A stretch of 39,939 bases of DNA, taken from NCBI GenBank assembly GCA_946415365.1, contig CAMKSE010000029.1, positions 1-39,939 on the forward strand, in the 5' to 3' direction. The translations under genes and the position numbers were made by a program. Shown in pieces: positions 13,910 to 21,960 of the stretch; the stretch's first letter is position 1, and each line of letters begins with the position of its first letter. Source of the stretch: an uncultured Prevotellaceae bacterium. GTDB lineage: Bacteria; Bacteroidota; Bacteroidia; Bacteroidales; Bacteroidaceae. The notes beneath the pieces are model-generated. The model was not told where the DNA came from. It made no database searches and saw only the letters and a list, made by a program, of their open reading frames with translations.

Positions 13910-15772
13910 CTAACCACCTATTTCCGACAGTTCCAGCCAGCGCATGGACTTCTCGTCGAGTTCGTCTTTCAGGAGAGGCAGGCGCTTGCTCTTCTCGGTG
14001 AGCTCGTCGACAGAGAGCGTGCCGCTGCAAAGGGCCTCTTCAAGCTGACGCTTTTCGGCTTCGAGGGCGGCAATGTCGCGCTCCAGCTGCTCAAACTCCA
14101 TCTTCTCCTTATAGTTGAACTTCCGGCGGGATTGAGTAGGCTGACTAGGCTTACTAGTATTACTAGTTTGACTAGTCTGACTAGTTTTACTAGGCTTACT
14201 AGTCTGGCTAGGCTGACTGTCCTTTAGGCTTTGCCACTGACGATATTGAGTGTAGTTTCCGGGGAAGTCGCGTATCTCACCGTCGCCACTAAACACGAGC
14301 AGGTGATCGACCACCTTATCCATGAAATAGCGGTCGTGGCTGATGACAATCACACAGCCGGGAAAATCCTGAAGGTATTCCTCCAGAATCTGCAGGGTGA
14401 CGATGTCGAGGTCGTTGGTCGGCTCATCAAGCACGAGAAAGTTGGGATTCTTCATTAGCACGGTGCAAAGGTATAGCTTGCGCCGCTCTCCGCCACTGAG
14501 TTTGTAGACATAGTTGTGCTGCTGCTCGGGGGTGAAGAGGAAATGCTGCAGGAACTGTGAGGCTGTAAGATGACGGCCGCCGCCCATATCGATATACTCG
14601 GCGATATCCCTCACCACGTCGATGACCTTCTGCTGTTCGTCAAACTGAAGGCCTTCTTGTGAGAAATAACCGAATCGTACTGTGTCGCCAATGTCGAAAC
14701 GTCCGCTATCCGGCGGCACCAGACCGAGGAGCATGCGGATGAAAGTGGACTTTCCGGTACCGTTGTTTCCCACAATGCCCATCTTCTCAAAACGAGAGAA
14801 GTTGTAATAGAAGTCTCTCAGAATCACCTTATCGTCGAAGGCCTTGGAAACATATTGGCACTCGAAGATTTTCGAGCCTATGTAGACGTTTCGTGACTTC
14901 AAGCGAATCTGTCGCTCTTCTATACGCTGTTTGGCGATACGTTCCAACTCGTAAAAAGCCTCCTCACGGTAGCGGGCCTTATGGCCCCGGGCCTGAGGCA
15001 TACGACGCATCCACTCCAACTCGGTACGGTAGAGGTTGTTGGCACGGGCAATCTCCGCACGGAGATTGTCGATGCGCTCCTGACGCTTCTCGAGGTAGTA
15101 ACTATAGTTGCCGCGGTAAGTATAGATGGTCTGGTCGTCGAGTTCCAGGATAACGGAGCAGACACGGTCGAGGAAGAAGCGGTCGTGGGTGACCATAAGC
15201 AGCGTCTTGTTACCCCGGTTCAGATAGCCCTCAAGCCACTCGATCATCTCAAGGTCGAGATGATTGGTAGGTTCGTCGAGGATCAACAGATCGGGTTCGG
15301 TAATAAGCACGTTGGCCAAAGCTACACGCTTCTGCTGACCGCCGGAGAGCTGTCCCATCGGCTGCGAGAGGTCACGGACTTTCAGTTTGGTAAGAATCTG
15401 CTTGGCTTTCAAGACCTTCTCGTCTTCCTCCTGATGACTGACTTCGTCGAATTCCGTCACTACTCGACCATTCAGATCCTCGCTGCTCCGCCGTTTGAAA
15501 CACGCGTCGAGCACACTCTCCTCAGGGTCGAAAGCCGGCGACTGCTCAAGCATACCCACCCGCAGGTCGCGGCGGAAGATAATCTCGCCAGTATCGTAGC
15601 CCTCAATACCTGAGAGGATAGAGAGAAGTGTAGACTTACCGGTGCCGTTCTTCGCAATCAGACCCACTTTTTGCCCTTCGGCAATGGAAAAACTGATATT
15701 GCGGAACAATACCAAAGAGCCGAATGACTTCGTCAGCTGTTGTACGTCGAGATATGGAGTATCCTTCGCCAT
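13910..15772 (-). CDS. ABC-F family ATPase (Uup-like)
   Basis: A 620-residue soluble protein with two ABC ATPase domains and no membrane segments, acting on ribosomes or DNA-associated processes. Domain 1: Walker A GLIAKNGTGKST, signature LSGGQQKRVALA, Walker B LLILDEPTNHLDL. The inter-domain (P-site tRNA interaction motif) linker is rich in Arg/Glu around ERIDNLRAEIARANNLY. Domain 2: GIVGNNGTGKST, LSGGERRKLYL, FLVLDEPTNDLDI. The C-terminal extension is a coiled coil (EQLERDIAALEAEKRQLEE), as in Uup, preceded by an unusual Ser/Thr/Gln/Lys/Pro linker made from a 9-base tandem repeat. It starts 66 bases after engB. Confidence 0.92.
   Translation of the reverse strand: MAKDTPYLDVQQLTKSFGSLVLFRNISFSIAEGQKVGLIAKNGTGKSTLLSILSGIEGYDTGEIIFRRDLRVGMLEQSPAFDPEESVLDACFKRRSSEDLNGRVVTEFDEVSHQEEDEKVLKAKQILTKLKVRDLSQPMGQLSGGQQKRVALANVLITEPDLLILDEPTNHLDLEMIEWLEGYLNRGNKTLLMVTHDRFFLDRVCSVILELDDQTIYTYRGNYSYYLEKRQERIDNLRAEIARANNLYRTELEWMRRMPQARGHKARYREEAFYELERIAKQRIEERQIRLKSRNVYIGSKIFECQYVSKAFDDKVILRDFYYNFSRFEKMGIVGNNGTGKSTFIRMLLGLVPPDSGRFDIGDTVRFGYFSQEGLQFDEQQKVIDVVRDIAEYIDMGGGRHLTASQFLQHFLFTPEQQHNYVYKLSGGERRKLYLCTVLMKNPNFLVLDEPTNDLDIVTLQILEEYLQDFPGCVIVISHDRYFMDKVVDHLLVFSGDGEIRDFPGNYTQYRQWQSLKDSQPSQTSKPSKTSQTSQTSNTSKPSQPTQSRRKFNYKEKMEFEQLERDIAALEAEKRQLEEALCSGTLSVDELTEKSKRLPLLKDELDEKSMRWLELSEIGG
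14131..14220 (-). repeat. 9-base in-frame tandem repeat coding the ABC-F linker
   Basis: About ten 9-base units (consensus nnnACTAGT on the coding strand) encode X-T/P-S tripeptides such as QTS, KPS, KTS and NTS. The tract is in frame and joins ATPase domain 2 to the C-terminal coiled coil. Several units contain ACTAGT. Confidence 0.9.
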
Positions 15773-15783
15773 GTTTTTTTATC

Positions 15784-15838
15784 AACAACGAATTTTACGA
15801 ATTGCAGCGCTCAGAAATAATTCGTTTAATTCGTTGTT
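15784..15838. repeat. Long inverted repeat between engB and the ABC-F gene
   Basis: Left arm starting AACAACGAATT and right arm ending AATTCGTTGTT form a stem of about 20 bp with two or three mismatched bases around a 15-base loop. It fills the spacer, ending at the engB stop (TAA at 15839-15841). It could attenuate or terminate engB transcripts before the ABC-F gene, but on the minus strand it is followed by A-rich rather than T-rich sequence. Confidence 0.6.
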
Positions 15839-16441
15839 TTATTCATTTATTTCTTTGTTTATTTGTTCAATATAGCCCAGCACCTCATCACGACCCTGTC
15901 GCTTCTCTGCAGAGGTGACGAAGATTGGCGGCAACTCCTCCCAGGTTTCAAGGAGTCTTTTCTTATACGCTTCGACATTAGCGGCGACCTTACCTGCAGA
16001 CAATTTGTCGGCTTTCGTGAAGACGATGGCAAAGGGGACAGACGAGAGTCCCAGCCACTCGATGAACTCAAGGTCGATTTTCTGCGCCTCGATACGGATG
16101 TCGACAAGCACAAACACATTCACCAGCTGTTCGCGCTGCAGGATATAGCCACGTATCATCTGATCCAGACGGTCGACTTCCTTTTTGGAACGCTTGGCAT
16201 AGCCATAACCAGGCAGGTCGACGAGATACCACTCATTATTAATTATAAAGTGGTTGATGAGTAAGGTCTTGCCCGGAGTAGATGACGTCTTCGCCAGGCG
16301 CTTGTTGTTGGTAAGCATATTGATGAGGCTCGACTTGCCAACATTCGACCTCCCAATAAACGCATATTCGGGCTTGTTGTCTGCCGGACACATCGACACC
16401 ATTGGCGCACTCAGGCTGAATTCCGCTTTCTTAATATCCAT
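15839..16441 (-). CDS. engB: Ribosome biogenesis GTPase EngB/YsxC (YihA)
   Basis: A 200-residue single-domain GTPase needed for 50S ribosomal subunit assembly. G1 is AFIGRSNVGKSSLIN, G2 lies in TSSTPGKT, G3 is VDLPGYGYAKRSK, G4 is FTKADKLS and G5 is FVTSAEKRQG. Length and order match EngB. It is divergent from rho with about 170 bases between; a TAATTTTG box lies 20 bases before the start on the minus strand. Confidence 0.95.
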   Translation of the reverse strand: MDIKKAEFSLSAPMVSMCPADNKPEYAFIGRSNVGKSSLINMLTNNKRLAKTSSTPGKTLLINHFIINNEWYLVDLPGYGYAKRSKKEVDRLDQMIRGYILQREQLVNVFVLVDIRIEAQKIDLEFIEWLGLSSVPFAIVFTKADKLSAGKVAANVEAYKKRLLETWEELPPIFVTSAEKRQGRDEVLGYIEQINKEINE

Positions 16442-16460
16442 AATCGTGTTAATTTGGGTG

Positions 16461-16468
16461 CAAAATTA
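16461..16468 (-). promoter_or_regulatory. -7 box for engB
   Basis: The minus strand reads TAATTTTGCACCC 20 bases before the engB ATG, fitting TAnnTTTG. No clear -33 element. Confidence 0.5.
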
Positions 16469-16486
16469 CAAAATTATTTTGAAAGT

Positions 16487-16518
16487 CTTGGTGATTTCAG
16501 AAATAATCCGTAACTTTG
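16487..16518 (+). promoter_or_regulatory. Promoter of rho
   Basis: CTTG (16487-16490), 20 bases, then TAACTTTG (16511-16518) followed by CAGC. The -7 box is a good match and the -33 partial. The transcript would have a leader of about 85 bases before the rho ATG, which is longer than most in this window and could hold autoregulatory sequence. Confidence 0.6.
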
Positions 16519-16609
16519 CAGCGTTTTTCAGAATTGTGCTTACGTCCGTAAAGCACTTTCCTAATCTCAAATTCAAATTCCAAATCAGAATTTACACCTT
16601 ATTATATTT

Positions 16610-18547
16610 ATGTATACAAAAGAAGAATTAGAATCCATGGAGATACCCGAACTGATGGGTATTGCCAAGAAACTGGGCGTAGAAGTATCACAGAATAGTG
16701 AACTTTCTGACGTCATCTATGCCATTATCGACAAGGCTGCCGAAAGTGCGGCATCGGAACAGAGCGGAGAGACGACAAAGAGAAAACGCACACGCATAAC
16801 TAAAAAGGATACAAACAAAGTATATACTGTAAAAGGCAAGGAAGGCGAGAACCTCGACTCCAAGAGCAACCGCAAGAAAGGCCGTGAGATGCCCTCACTC
16901 TTCAGCGACGCTCCCCTGCCCCAGCCCGAGGAGGAGGATGTGAAGGAGACGGCTGAAGAGCCTGTTCCTGAGACGCCAGTAGAAGAGGCTCCTAAGCGTC
17001 GCGGCCGTAAGACAAAGGCCGAGAAGGCTGCCGAAGAGGCTGCAAAGGCTGAACAGGAGGCTGCTGCACAAGAGGTGACGGAGGTTCCGGAGGTACCAGA
17101 GGCAGCGATGATAGATGACATCGTACCCGAGGCAGCCGACTTTATCCCAGAGGGTGACGTAGACACCGCCGACGCCGTGAAGATGCTTCAGGAGAAAATG
17201 GCCAGCCGCCAAGAAGACAACGAAGAGGTTGCGGCTGACGAAGACGAAGTGTGGAGTGGAGATCCTGGCGACGGCACCGACTTCATCACCGTTGTGGACA
17301 TACCCATCGAGGACAATGGCGCTATTCCCACGCTCGACATCTTCGACCGTCCTACGGCTAACCAGATAACGAGTTCAGAACCTACTGTTTACGCTCCTAA
17401 GGAGACAACTGCTGAGAGATACGACTTCAGCGACATCATCACCGCCAACGGCGTGCTGGAGAGCCTTACTGACGGATACGGATTCCTGCGCAGTTCGGAC
17501 TACAACTACCTCTCCTCGCCCGATGACGTTTACGTGTCACCGCAGCAGATCAAGAAGTACAGCCTGAAGACTGGTGACGTCGTGGAGTGCACGGTACGTC
17601 CGCCCCATGAGAACGAGAAATACTTTGCTATGTGCAACGTAAAGTCCATCAACGGCCGCGAACCCTCAGAGGTACGCGACAGAGTAGCCTTCGAGCACCT
17701 GACACCACTATTCCCCGATGAGAAGTTTACGCTCTGTGGCGACCGTGCCACCACTAACCCCAGTGTGCGTATTGTTGATCTCTTCTCGCCTATCGGCAAA
17801 GGCCAGCGTGCATTGATCGTAGCACAGCCTAAGACCGGTAAGACCGTACTTATGAAGGATATCGCCAACGCCATCGCCGCCAATCACCCCGAGGCATATA
17901 TCATGATGCTGCTCATCGACGAGCGTCCGGAGGAAGTTACCGATATGGCCCGCACCGTAAATGCAGAGGTCATCGCATCAACATTCGACGAGCCTGCTGA
18001 CCGTCATGTGAAGATTGCCGGTATCGTACTGGAGAAAGCCAAGCGTATGGTGGAATGCGGACACGACGTGGTGATCTTCCTCGACTCCATTACCCGACTG
18101 GCCCGTGCCTACAACACAGTAGCCCCAGCATCAGGAAAGGTGCTTACCGGTGGTGTAGACTCCAACGCTCTGCAGAAGCCCAAGCGTTTCTTCGGTGCCG
18201 CACGAAACATTGAGGGAGGCGGTTCGCTGACCATCATAGCAACGGCACTCGTAGACACCGGTTCGAAGATGGATGAGGTGATCTTTGAGGAATTCAAGGG
18301 TACTGGTAACTCTGAGATACAGCTCAACCGTTCACTCTCGAACAAGCGTATCTTCCCCGCCATCGACCTGGTACTCTCGTCTACCCGCCGCGACGATCTG
18401 CTGCACGACGAGACAACCCTCAACCGCATGTGGGTCATGAGGAAGTTTATTGCCGAGATGAACCCCGTGGAGGCCATGAATGCCATCCGCGAGCGACTGG
18501 TAACAACCCGCGACAACGAGGAGTTCCTCATGTCGATGAACGGATAA
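16610..18547 (+). CDS. rho: Transcription termination factor Rho with long N-terminal insertion
   Basis: A 645-residue Rho helicase, about 220 residues longer than E. coli Rho. Residues 1-45 are a Rho-N (SAP-like) domain. About 50-265 are low complexity: first basic (TKRKRTRITKKD), then acidic with Pro/Glu/Ala (PEEEDVKETAEEPVPETP; KRRGRKTKAEKAAEE). The OB-fold RNA-binding domain follows from about 275 (GVLESLTDGYGFLRSSDYNY). The ATPase core has Walker A VAQPKTGKT (about 404-412), Walker B HDVVIFLDSITRLARAY, and the R-loop near EEFKGTGNSEIQLNR. The insertion type is typical of Bacteroidota and may drive RNA binding or condensation. The gene ends at a strong hairpin terminator. Confidence 0.95.
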   Translation: MYTKEELESMEIPELMGIAKKLGVEVSQNSELSDVIYAIIDKAAESAASEQSGETTKRKRTRITKKDTNKVYTVKGKEGENLDSKSNRKKGREMPSLFSDAPLPQPEEEDVKETAEEPVPETPVEEAPKRRGRKTKAEKAAEEAAKAEQEAAAQEVTEVPEVPEAAMIDDIVPEAADFIPEGDVDTADAVKMLQEKMASRQEDNEEVAADEDEVWSGDPGDGTDFITVVDIPIEDNGAIPTLDIFDRPTANQITSSEPTVYAPKETTAERYDFSDIITANGVLESLTDGYGFLRSSDYNYLSSPDDVYVSPQQIKKYSLKTGDVVECTVRPPHENEKYFAMCNVKSINGREPSEVRDRVAFEHLTPLFPDEKFTLCGDRATTNPSVRIVDLFSPIGKGQRALIVAQPKTGKTVLMKDIANAIAANHPEAYIMMLLIDERPEEVTDMARTVNAEVIASTFDEPADRHVKIAGIVLEKAKRMVECGHDVVIFLDSITRLARAYNTVAPASGKVLTGGVDSNALQKPKRFFGAARNIEGGGSLTIIATALVDTGSKMDEVIFEEFKGTGNSEIQLNRSLSNKRIFPAIDLVLSSTRRDDLLHDETTLNRMWVMRKFIAEMNPVEAMNAIRERLVTTRDNEEFLMSMNG

Positions 18548-18562
18548 GAAAAACTAAGATAT

Positions 18563-18604
18563 CAAGAACAGATAGGCCAGGCGGTCTATCTGTTCTTGTT
18601 TTTT
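18563..18604 (+). terminator. rho terminator, overlapping the MFS gene 3' end
   Basis: CAAGAACAGATAG (18563-18575) pairs perfectly with CTATCTGTTCTTG (18586-18598), followed by TTTTTT. The right arm also encodes the last residues and stop codon of the convergent MFS gene. Confidence 0.9.
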
Positions 18605-19764
18605 ACAAACCAGTTGTGCGAGAATTGGTAGACTATTAATGCACCTATCACCAGCAGAAGAGCTGTGAGAAGTGCATATTGGCTATGTTCGTTAAAGAAA
18701 CAGAAACCCAAACCTAAACCTATCGCTATGCCACTCTCCCATCCGAGGATGAACGTGCTTTGTGATGTGCCACGCTGACAATGACGGCTTAGTTTGATAA
18801 AGAATAGCAGGAAACGAGAACCGATCAGTCCCATTCCAAGTCCGATGAACGCAGGAGCCGCATAACCGACTATAGGCAGGCTGTTGCGAGTGATTATCAG
18901 AAGCAATGCCGCACCAAAAAGTATCAGGCCAGAGACCACCTCGCTTTTAATCTCCGCATCGCGGAACATGAACCGCCAGCATAGGATCGCGCCAATGAAT
19001 CCCGCAAAGATCATGGCATAAAACTCAAGCGACAACGTGAGCGAAAGTACCAATCCGAAGGCCAATGTGATAAGCCAAAGATTCAACATCAAAGGGAAGC
19101 CGTGAGGTAAGAAAAAACGGTCGAGACTGACTACGGTGACGTCATCGTCAGGAGTACGGAAAGGGAACTTCATCAGCAGCACCAACACCATACTGACTAC
19201 TGCACAAGCCGCAGCAGCAAGGAAAACGGTGCCGTAGTCGAAAAAACGAAGCAACAGCAGTCCCGCGACTGGTCCCAAAGAGAGCGCAAAACGTCCGAAC
19301 CATGCCGAAGCATAATTGGCCTCCGTGCGCTGGAAACTCTCACAAGTATCTATGATAAGTGTACTACAAAGCACCATCTGCGACAGCCCGAAGACAGCCC
19401 CCATGATAAAGCGCAATAACAGCAACAGCGAGAAGTCGGCAAACTGATAGTGCTGTGTGTCGAGATAATACAATACCAGCAGCAATGCAGCCATAAACGC
19501 CATAGCGTGTACGCATACCAGATTACGTCGGAAGCGTTGTACCAGATAACTCACAAAACCTCCAAGCACAAACAGTCCCAAACCAAACACTCCCATCACA
19601 AGTCCTGTCTCAAAGCCTGAAAGATTCTGCTCCTCGGCCAACCACCGCGGCAACGTGGGCAGCAACATACAGACCGACATTGACAACAGCAACTCGGAGA
19701 ATGCTAAGAGCCAGAATTCATATTGCCACAGACGGATGTGTACGGATGTGTTCTGAGCATTCAT
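18586..19764 (-). CDS. MFS transporter
   Basis: A 392-residue, roughly 12-helix major facilitator. Helix 1 is FWLLAFSELLLSMSVCMLLPTLP, followed by the first MFS loop region (GLVMGVFGLGLFVLGGFVSYLVQRFRRN, the GxxxDR/K-like motif A region in degenerate form). Further helices continue to the C-terminus (ALLLVIGALIVYQF). The short basic tail KNKNR is encoded by the rho terminator stem. The substrate is unknown; overall it resembles drug or sugar efflux MFS proteins. Its ATG overlaps the HAD stop by 4 bases (19761-19764), implying coupling to that phosphatase. Confidence 0.85.
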   Translation of the reverse strand: MNAQNTSVHIRLWQYEFWLLAFSELLLSMSVCMLLPTLPRWLAEEQNLSGFETGLVMGVFGLGLFVLGGFVSYLVQRFRRNLVCVHAMAFMAALLLVLYYLDTQHYQFADFSLLLLLRFIMGAVFGLSQMVLCSTLIIDTCESFQRTEANYASAWFGRFALSLGPVAGLLLLRFFDYGTVFLAAAACAVVSMVLVLLMKFPFRTPDDDVTVVSLDRFFLPHGFPLMLNLWLITLAFGLVLSLTLSLEFYAMIFAGFIGAILCWRFMFRDAEIKSEVVSGLILFGAALLLIITRNSLPIVGYAAPAFIGLGMGLIGSRFLLFFIKLSRHCQRGTSQSTFILGWESGIAIGLGLGFCFFNEHSQYALLTALLLVIGALIVYQFSHNWFVKNKNR

Positions 19765-20417
19765 AAAATAAAAGTTTGAGACAAACGTTCGTATGAAAGA
19801 CCCACATAGTCGGGAATCTGAAGATCAGAAAACGGCGATATCGCTTCGGACGGGTTCGTCGTCGATAGTCCGACAACCACCATTCCTGCCGCTCTTCCTG
19901 AACGGAGACCATTGAAACTATCCTCGAAAACTATGCACTCATCAGCCTGAGCACCAAGTACTTGTGCAGCCTTAAGATAGCAATCAGGGTCTGGTTTACT
20001 GCGAACAAAATCCTCAGAAGTAAGTATGGCGTCGAAGAGCGACTTAAAGCCAGGCTGGTATCCGTAAACACTCTCCATCTTGGGAATATTCGAACTCGTA
20101 ACGACTGCCGTACGGACACCATTGGCACGGAGGTCGCTGATGAACTCCTGAAAGCCTGTAATAAAATCATAGTGCATCTGCGCCTCATAATCATTGAGAC
20201 GGCGGGTGATATTGTCGCGCTCCGACAACAACGCCCCACTGAACCAACGGTCGTATATCTGTGTAAGCGTCTGACCTTTGATCTCGTGTTCCAACCTAGG
20301 ATGCTCGGGATGATACTGTCGGCAGATACTTCCCCAAAACACCGAATATTGCGGCTCTGTATCAAAAACAACGCCGTCGAGGTCGAAAAGTGCAGCCTTA
20401 AAACTCTTTAGTCTCAC
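19761..20417 (-). CDS. HAD-superfamily phosphatase, beta-phosphoglucomutase/CbbY-like
   Basis: A 218-residue hydrolase with all HAD motifs: motif I ALFDLDGVVFDTEP (nucleophile first Asp), motif II TAVVTSSN, motif III Lys in VRSKPDPDCYLKAAQ, motif IV CIVFEDSFNGLRSG. The four-helix cap between motifs I and II places it in the beta-PGM/sugar-phosphatase branch. The start is GTG at 20417; no ATG fits between it and the promoter. The leader on the minus strand is made of three GTTTATA-type units that abut the GTG. It is coupled to the MFS gene, which suggests a transported substrate whose phosphate is handled by this enzyme, but that is inference. Confidence 0.88.
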   Translation of the reverse strand: MRLKSFKAALFDLDGVVFDTEPQYSVFWGSICRQYHPEHPRLEHEIKGQTLTQIYDRWFSGALLSERDNITRRLNDYEAQMHYDFITGFQEFISDLRANGVRTAVVTSSNIPKMESVYGYQPGFKSLFDAILTSEDFVRSKPDPDCYLKAAQVLGAQADECIVFEDSFNGLRSGRAAGMVVVGLSTTNPSEAISPFSDLQIPDYVGLSYERLSQTFIL

Positions 20418-20418
20418 A

Positions 20419-20439
20419 ATAAACAGTAAACTATAAACA
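20419..20439 (-). repeat. Period-7 tandem repeat (GTTTATA family) before the HAD gene
   Basis: On the minus strand GTTTATA, GTTTACT and GTTTATT directly precede the GTG start with one base between. It is the same unit family as at the hisC junctions. Confidence 0.75.
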
Positions 20440-20451
20440 TGATTTTGGCTG

Positions 20452-20459
20452 CAAAATTA
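20452..20459 (-). promoter_or_regulatory. -7 box for the HAD-MFS pair
   Basis: The minus strand reads TAATTTTG then CAGCC, 35 bases before the GTG start, fitting TAnnTTTG. The -33 element is weak. Confidence 0.5.
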
Positions 20460-20477
20460 ATGTTTTTCCCTGAGAAA

Positions 20478-20509
20478 TTTGCTCTTTTCCAAAATTAAGT
20501 GTAATTTTG
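20478..20509 (+). promoter_or_regulatory. Promoter of the DUF3298-like lipoprotein operon
   Basis: TTTG (20478-20481), 20 bases, then TAATTTTG (20502-20509) followed by CACTTG. Both elements match the Bacteroidota consensus with good spacing. Confidence 0.75.
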
Positions 20510-20527
20510 CACTTGAATTCATGATTT

Positions 20528-21325
20528 ATGAGAATGTATCACACTAAATTTCATTTCTTAGCGGTAGCTTTGTTGCTCTGTGCCTGTACGGATAATGACG
20601 ACGCCGTCACTTTCGAGACAATAACCACTAACAAGACCGTTAATCTCTCTAATGACTCTGTGCCTCCGACATGTAACGTGAACATCTGTTTGGAACAGGC
20701 TACGGAAAAGAGCGGTCGCGCCGGGGAAATCATCAACTCAACTGTCACCCGCAGACTGTTCAACCGTGATGACGACAAGATACAGGAAGCCGCAGAAGCC
20801 TTTGCAGACGAGTACACGACAAACTACGTCAAGAATTTATTGCCGCTCTACAACCAAGACAGGAACGACTCTACCAAACGGGCGTGGTATCATTATCACT
20901 ACATCATCAACTCCAGGACACAAAAAGGTAACGAGGGCACGCTGGTGTATATAGCAGACATCAACTACCAAGAGGGTGGAACACAAGCCATGAACCATCA
21001 GATTGTCTGGAACTTTGAGGAGAAAACCGGACGGCAAATACAGATTAAGGATATCTTTATAGATGGGTTTGAGGCCCAATTGAAGCCCATACTCCTTAAT
21101 GCCCTGAAGGAGAATACCGGTCTGACAACAATGAGTGCCCTCAAAGAAAAGGGTTACCTCCGTTCAACCAATATCTACGTCCCAGAGAACTTTATTCTCG
21201 GCGATGAGACAATTACATTCGTTTATAATCCCGACGAGATTGCCCCCAACTCATTAGGTTCCATCGAACTGACCATCAGTTATACTGAAATAGAGCATCT
21301 CTTGGTATTATCTTTTAAACACTGA
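20528..21325 (+). CDS. Lipoprotein with DUF3298/RsiV-like domain
   Basis: A 265-residue predicted lipoprotein; the hydrophobic start ends in LLLCAC, a lipobox with Cys19 likely lipidated. The middle region (FADEYTTNYVKNLLPLYN, then WYHYHYIINSRTQKGNEGTLVYIADINYQEGG) and the segment QIVWNFEEKTGRQIQIKDIF are typical of DUF4163/DUF3298 proteins related to RsiV. RsiV binds lysozyme in Firmicutes, but that role should not be carried over here. The protein ends with a strand pair near IELTISYTEIEHLL. It is followed 5 bases later by rsmG, so it heads a three-gene unit. Confidence 0.8.
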   Translation: MRMYHTKFHFLAVALLLCACTDNDDAVTFETITTNKTVNLSNDSVPPTCNVNICLEQATEKSGRAGEIINSTVTRRLFNRDDDKIQEAAEAFADEYTTNYVKNLLPLYNQDRNDSTKRAWYHYHYIINSRTQKGNEGTLVYIADINYQEGGTQAMNHQIVWNFEEKTGRQIQIKDIFIDGFEAQLKPILLNALKENTGLTTMSALKEKGYLRSTNIYVPENFILGDETITFVYNPDEIAPNSLGSIELTISYTEIEHLLVLSFKH

Positions 21326-21330
21326 TTCTC

Positions 21331-21957
21331 ATGACAGCAGATAGCATACAGACCTACTTCCCAAGTCTCAGCGACCTGCAGAAAGAGCAGTTTGAGGCCC
21401 TCTACAGCCTATATGTTGACTGGAACGTGAAGATAAACGTCATCTCCCGAAAGGATATTGACAATCTCTACGAACACCACGTACTCCACTCCCTTGCCAT
21501 AGCCAAAGCCATCAGTTTCCGTCCTGATACACGTATCCTCGACTTTGGCACAGGCGGAGGTTTTCCGGGTATACCGCTCGCGATATTATTTCCAGACTGC
21601 GAGTTCAAACTTATTGACGGCACAGGTAAGAAGATCCGTGTAGCACAGGAAGTGAGCCAGGCTATAAATCTCCAGAACTGCCATCCAGAGCACCTGAGAG
21701 GCGAAGACGAGAAAGGACAATATGATTTCGTGGTCAGCCGAGCTGTCATGCCCCTCCCCGACTTGGTGAAGATTGTACGGAAAAACATCACACGCGAACA
21801 GAAGAACTCACTACCCAACGGTTTATTATGCCTCAAGGGCGGTGACCTTCAAGCCGAGACAAAGCCATTCCGCAACATTGTGGACATCACCGACATTAGC
21901 TCATTCTTCCACGAAGAGTGGTTCAAACATAAATACATCATCTACCTACCCCTTTAA
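21331..21957 (+). CDS. rsmG: 16S rRNA (guanine-527-N7)-methyltransferase
   Basis: A 208-residue SAM-dependent methyltransferase that modifies G527 in the 530 loop of 16S rRNA; loss gives low-level streptomycin resistance in other bacteria. The N-terminal helix region contains LYVDWNVKINVISRKDIDNLYEHHVLHSL, diagnostic for RsmG. The SAM-binding motif is ILDFGTGGGFPGIPLAI, and YDFVVSRAVMPLP is the conserved catalytic strand. It sits 5 bases after the lipoprotein gene and 3 bases before the MBL-fold gene. Confidence 0.95.
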   Translation: MTADSIQTYFPSLSDLQKEQFEALYSLYVDWNVKINVISRKDIDNLYEHHVLHSLAIAKAISFRPDTRILDFGTGGGFPGIPLAILFPDCEFKLIDGTGKKIRVAQEVSQAINLQNCHPEHLRGEDEKGQYDFVVSRAVMPLPDLVKIVRKNITREQKNSLPNGLLCLKGGDLQAETKPFRNIVDITDISSFFHEEWFKHKYIIYLPL

Positions 21958-21960
21958 ACC

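Noticed and set aside
13863..14030. Longer RecR N-terminus
   Set aside because: It overlaps the ABC-F coding end, has no RecR similarity and crosses the repeat tract. RecR family proteins begin at the ATG at 13862.
20521..20547. Eight-codon upstream open frame overlapping the DUF3298-like lipoprotein start
   Set aside because: It is in a different frame, has no supporting signal and is likely to arise by chance in A/T-rich leader sequence.
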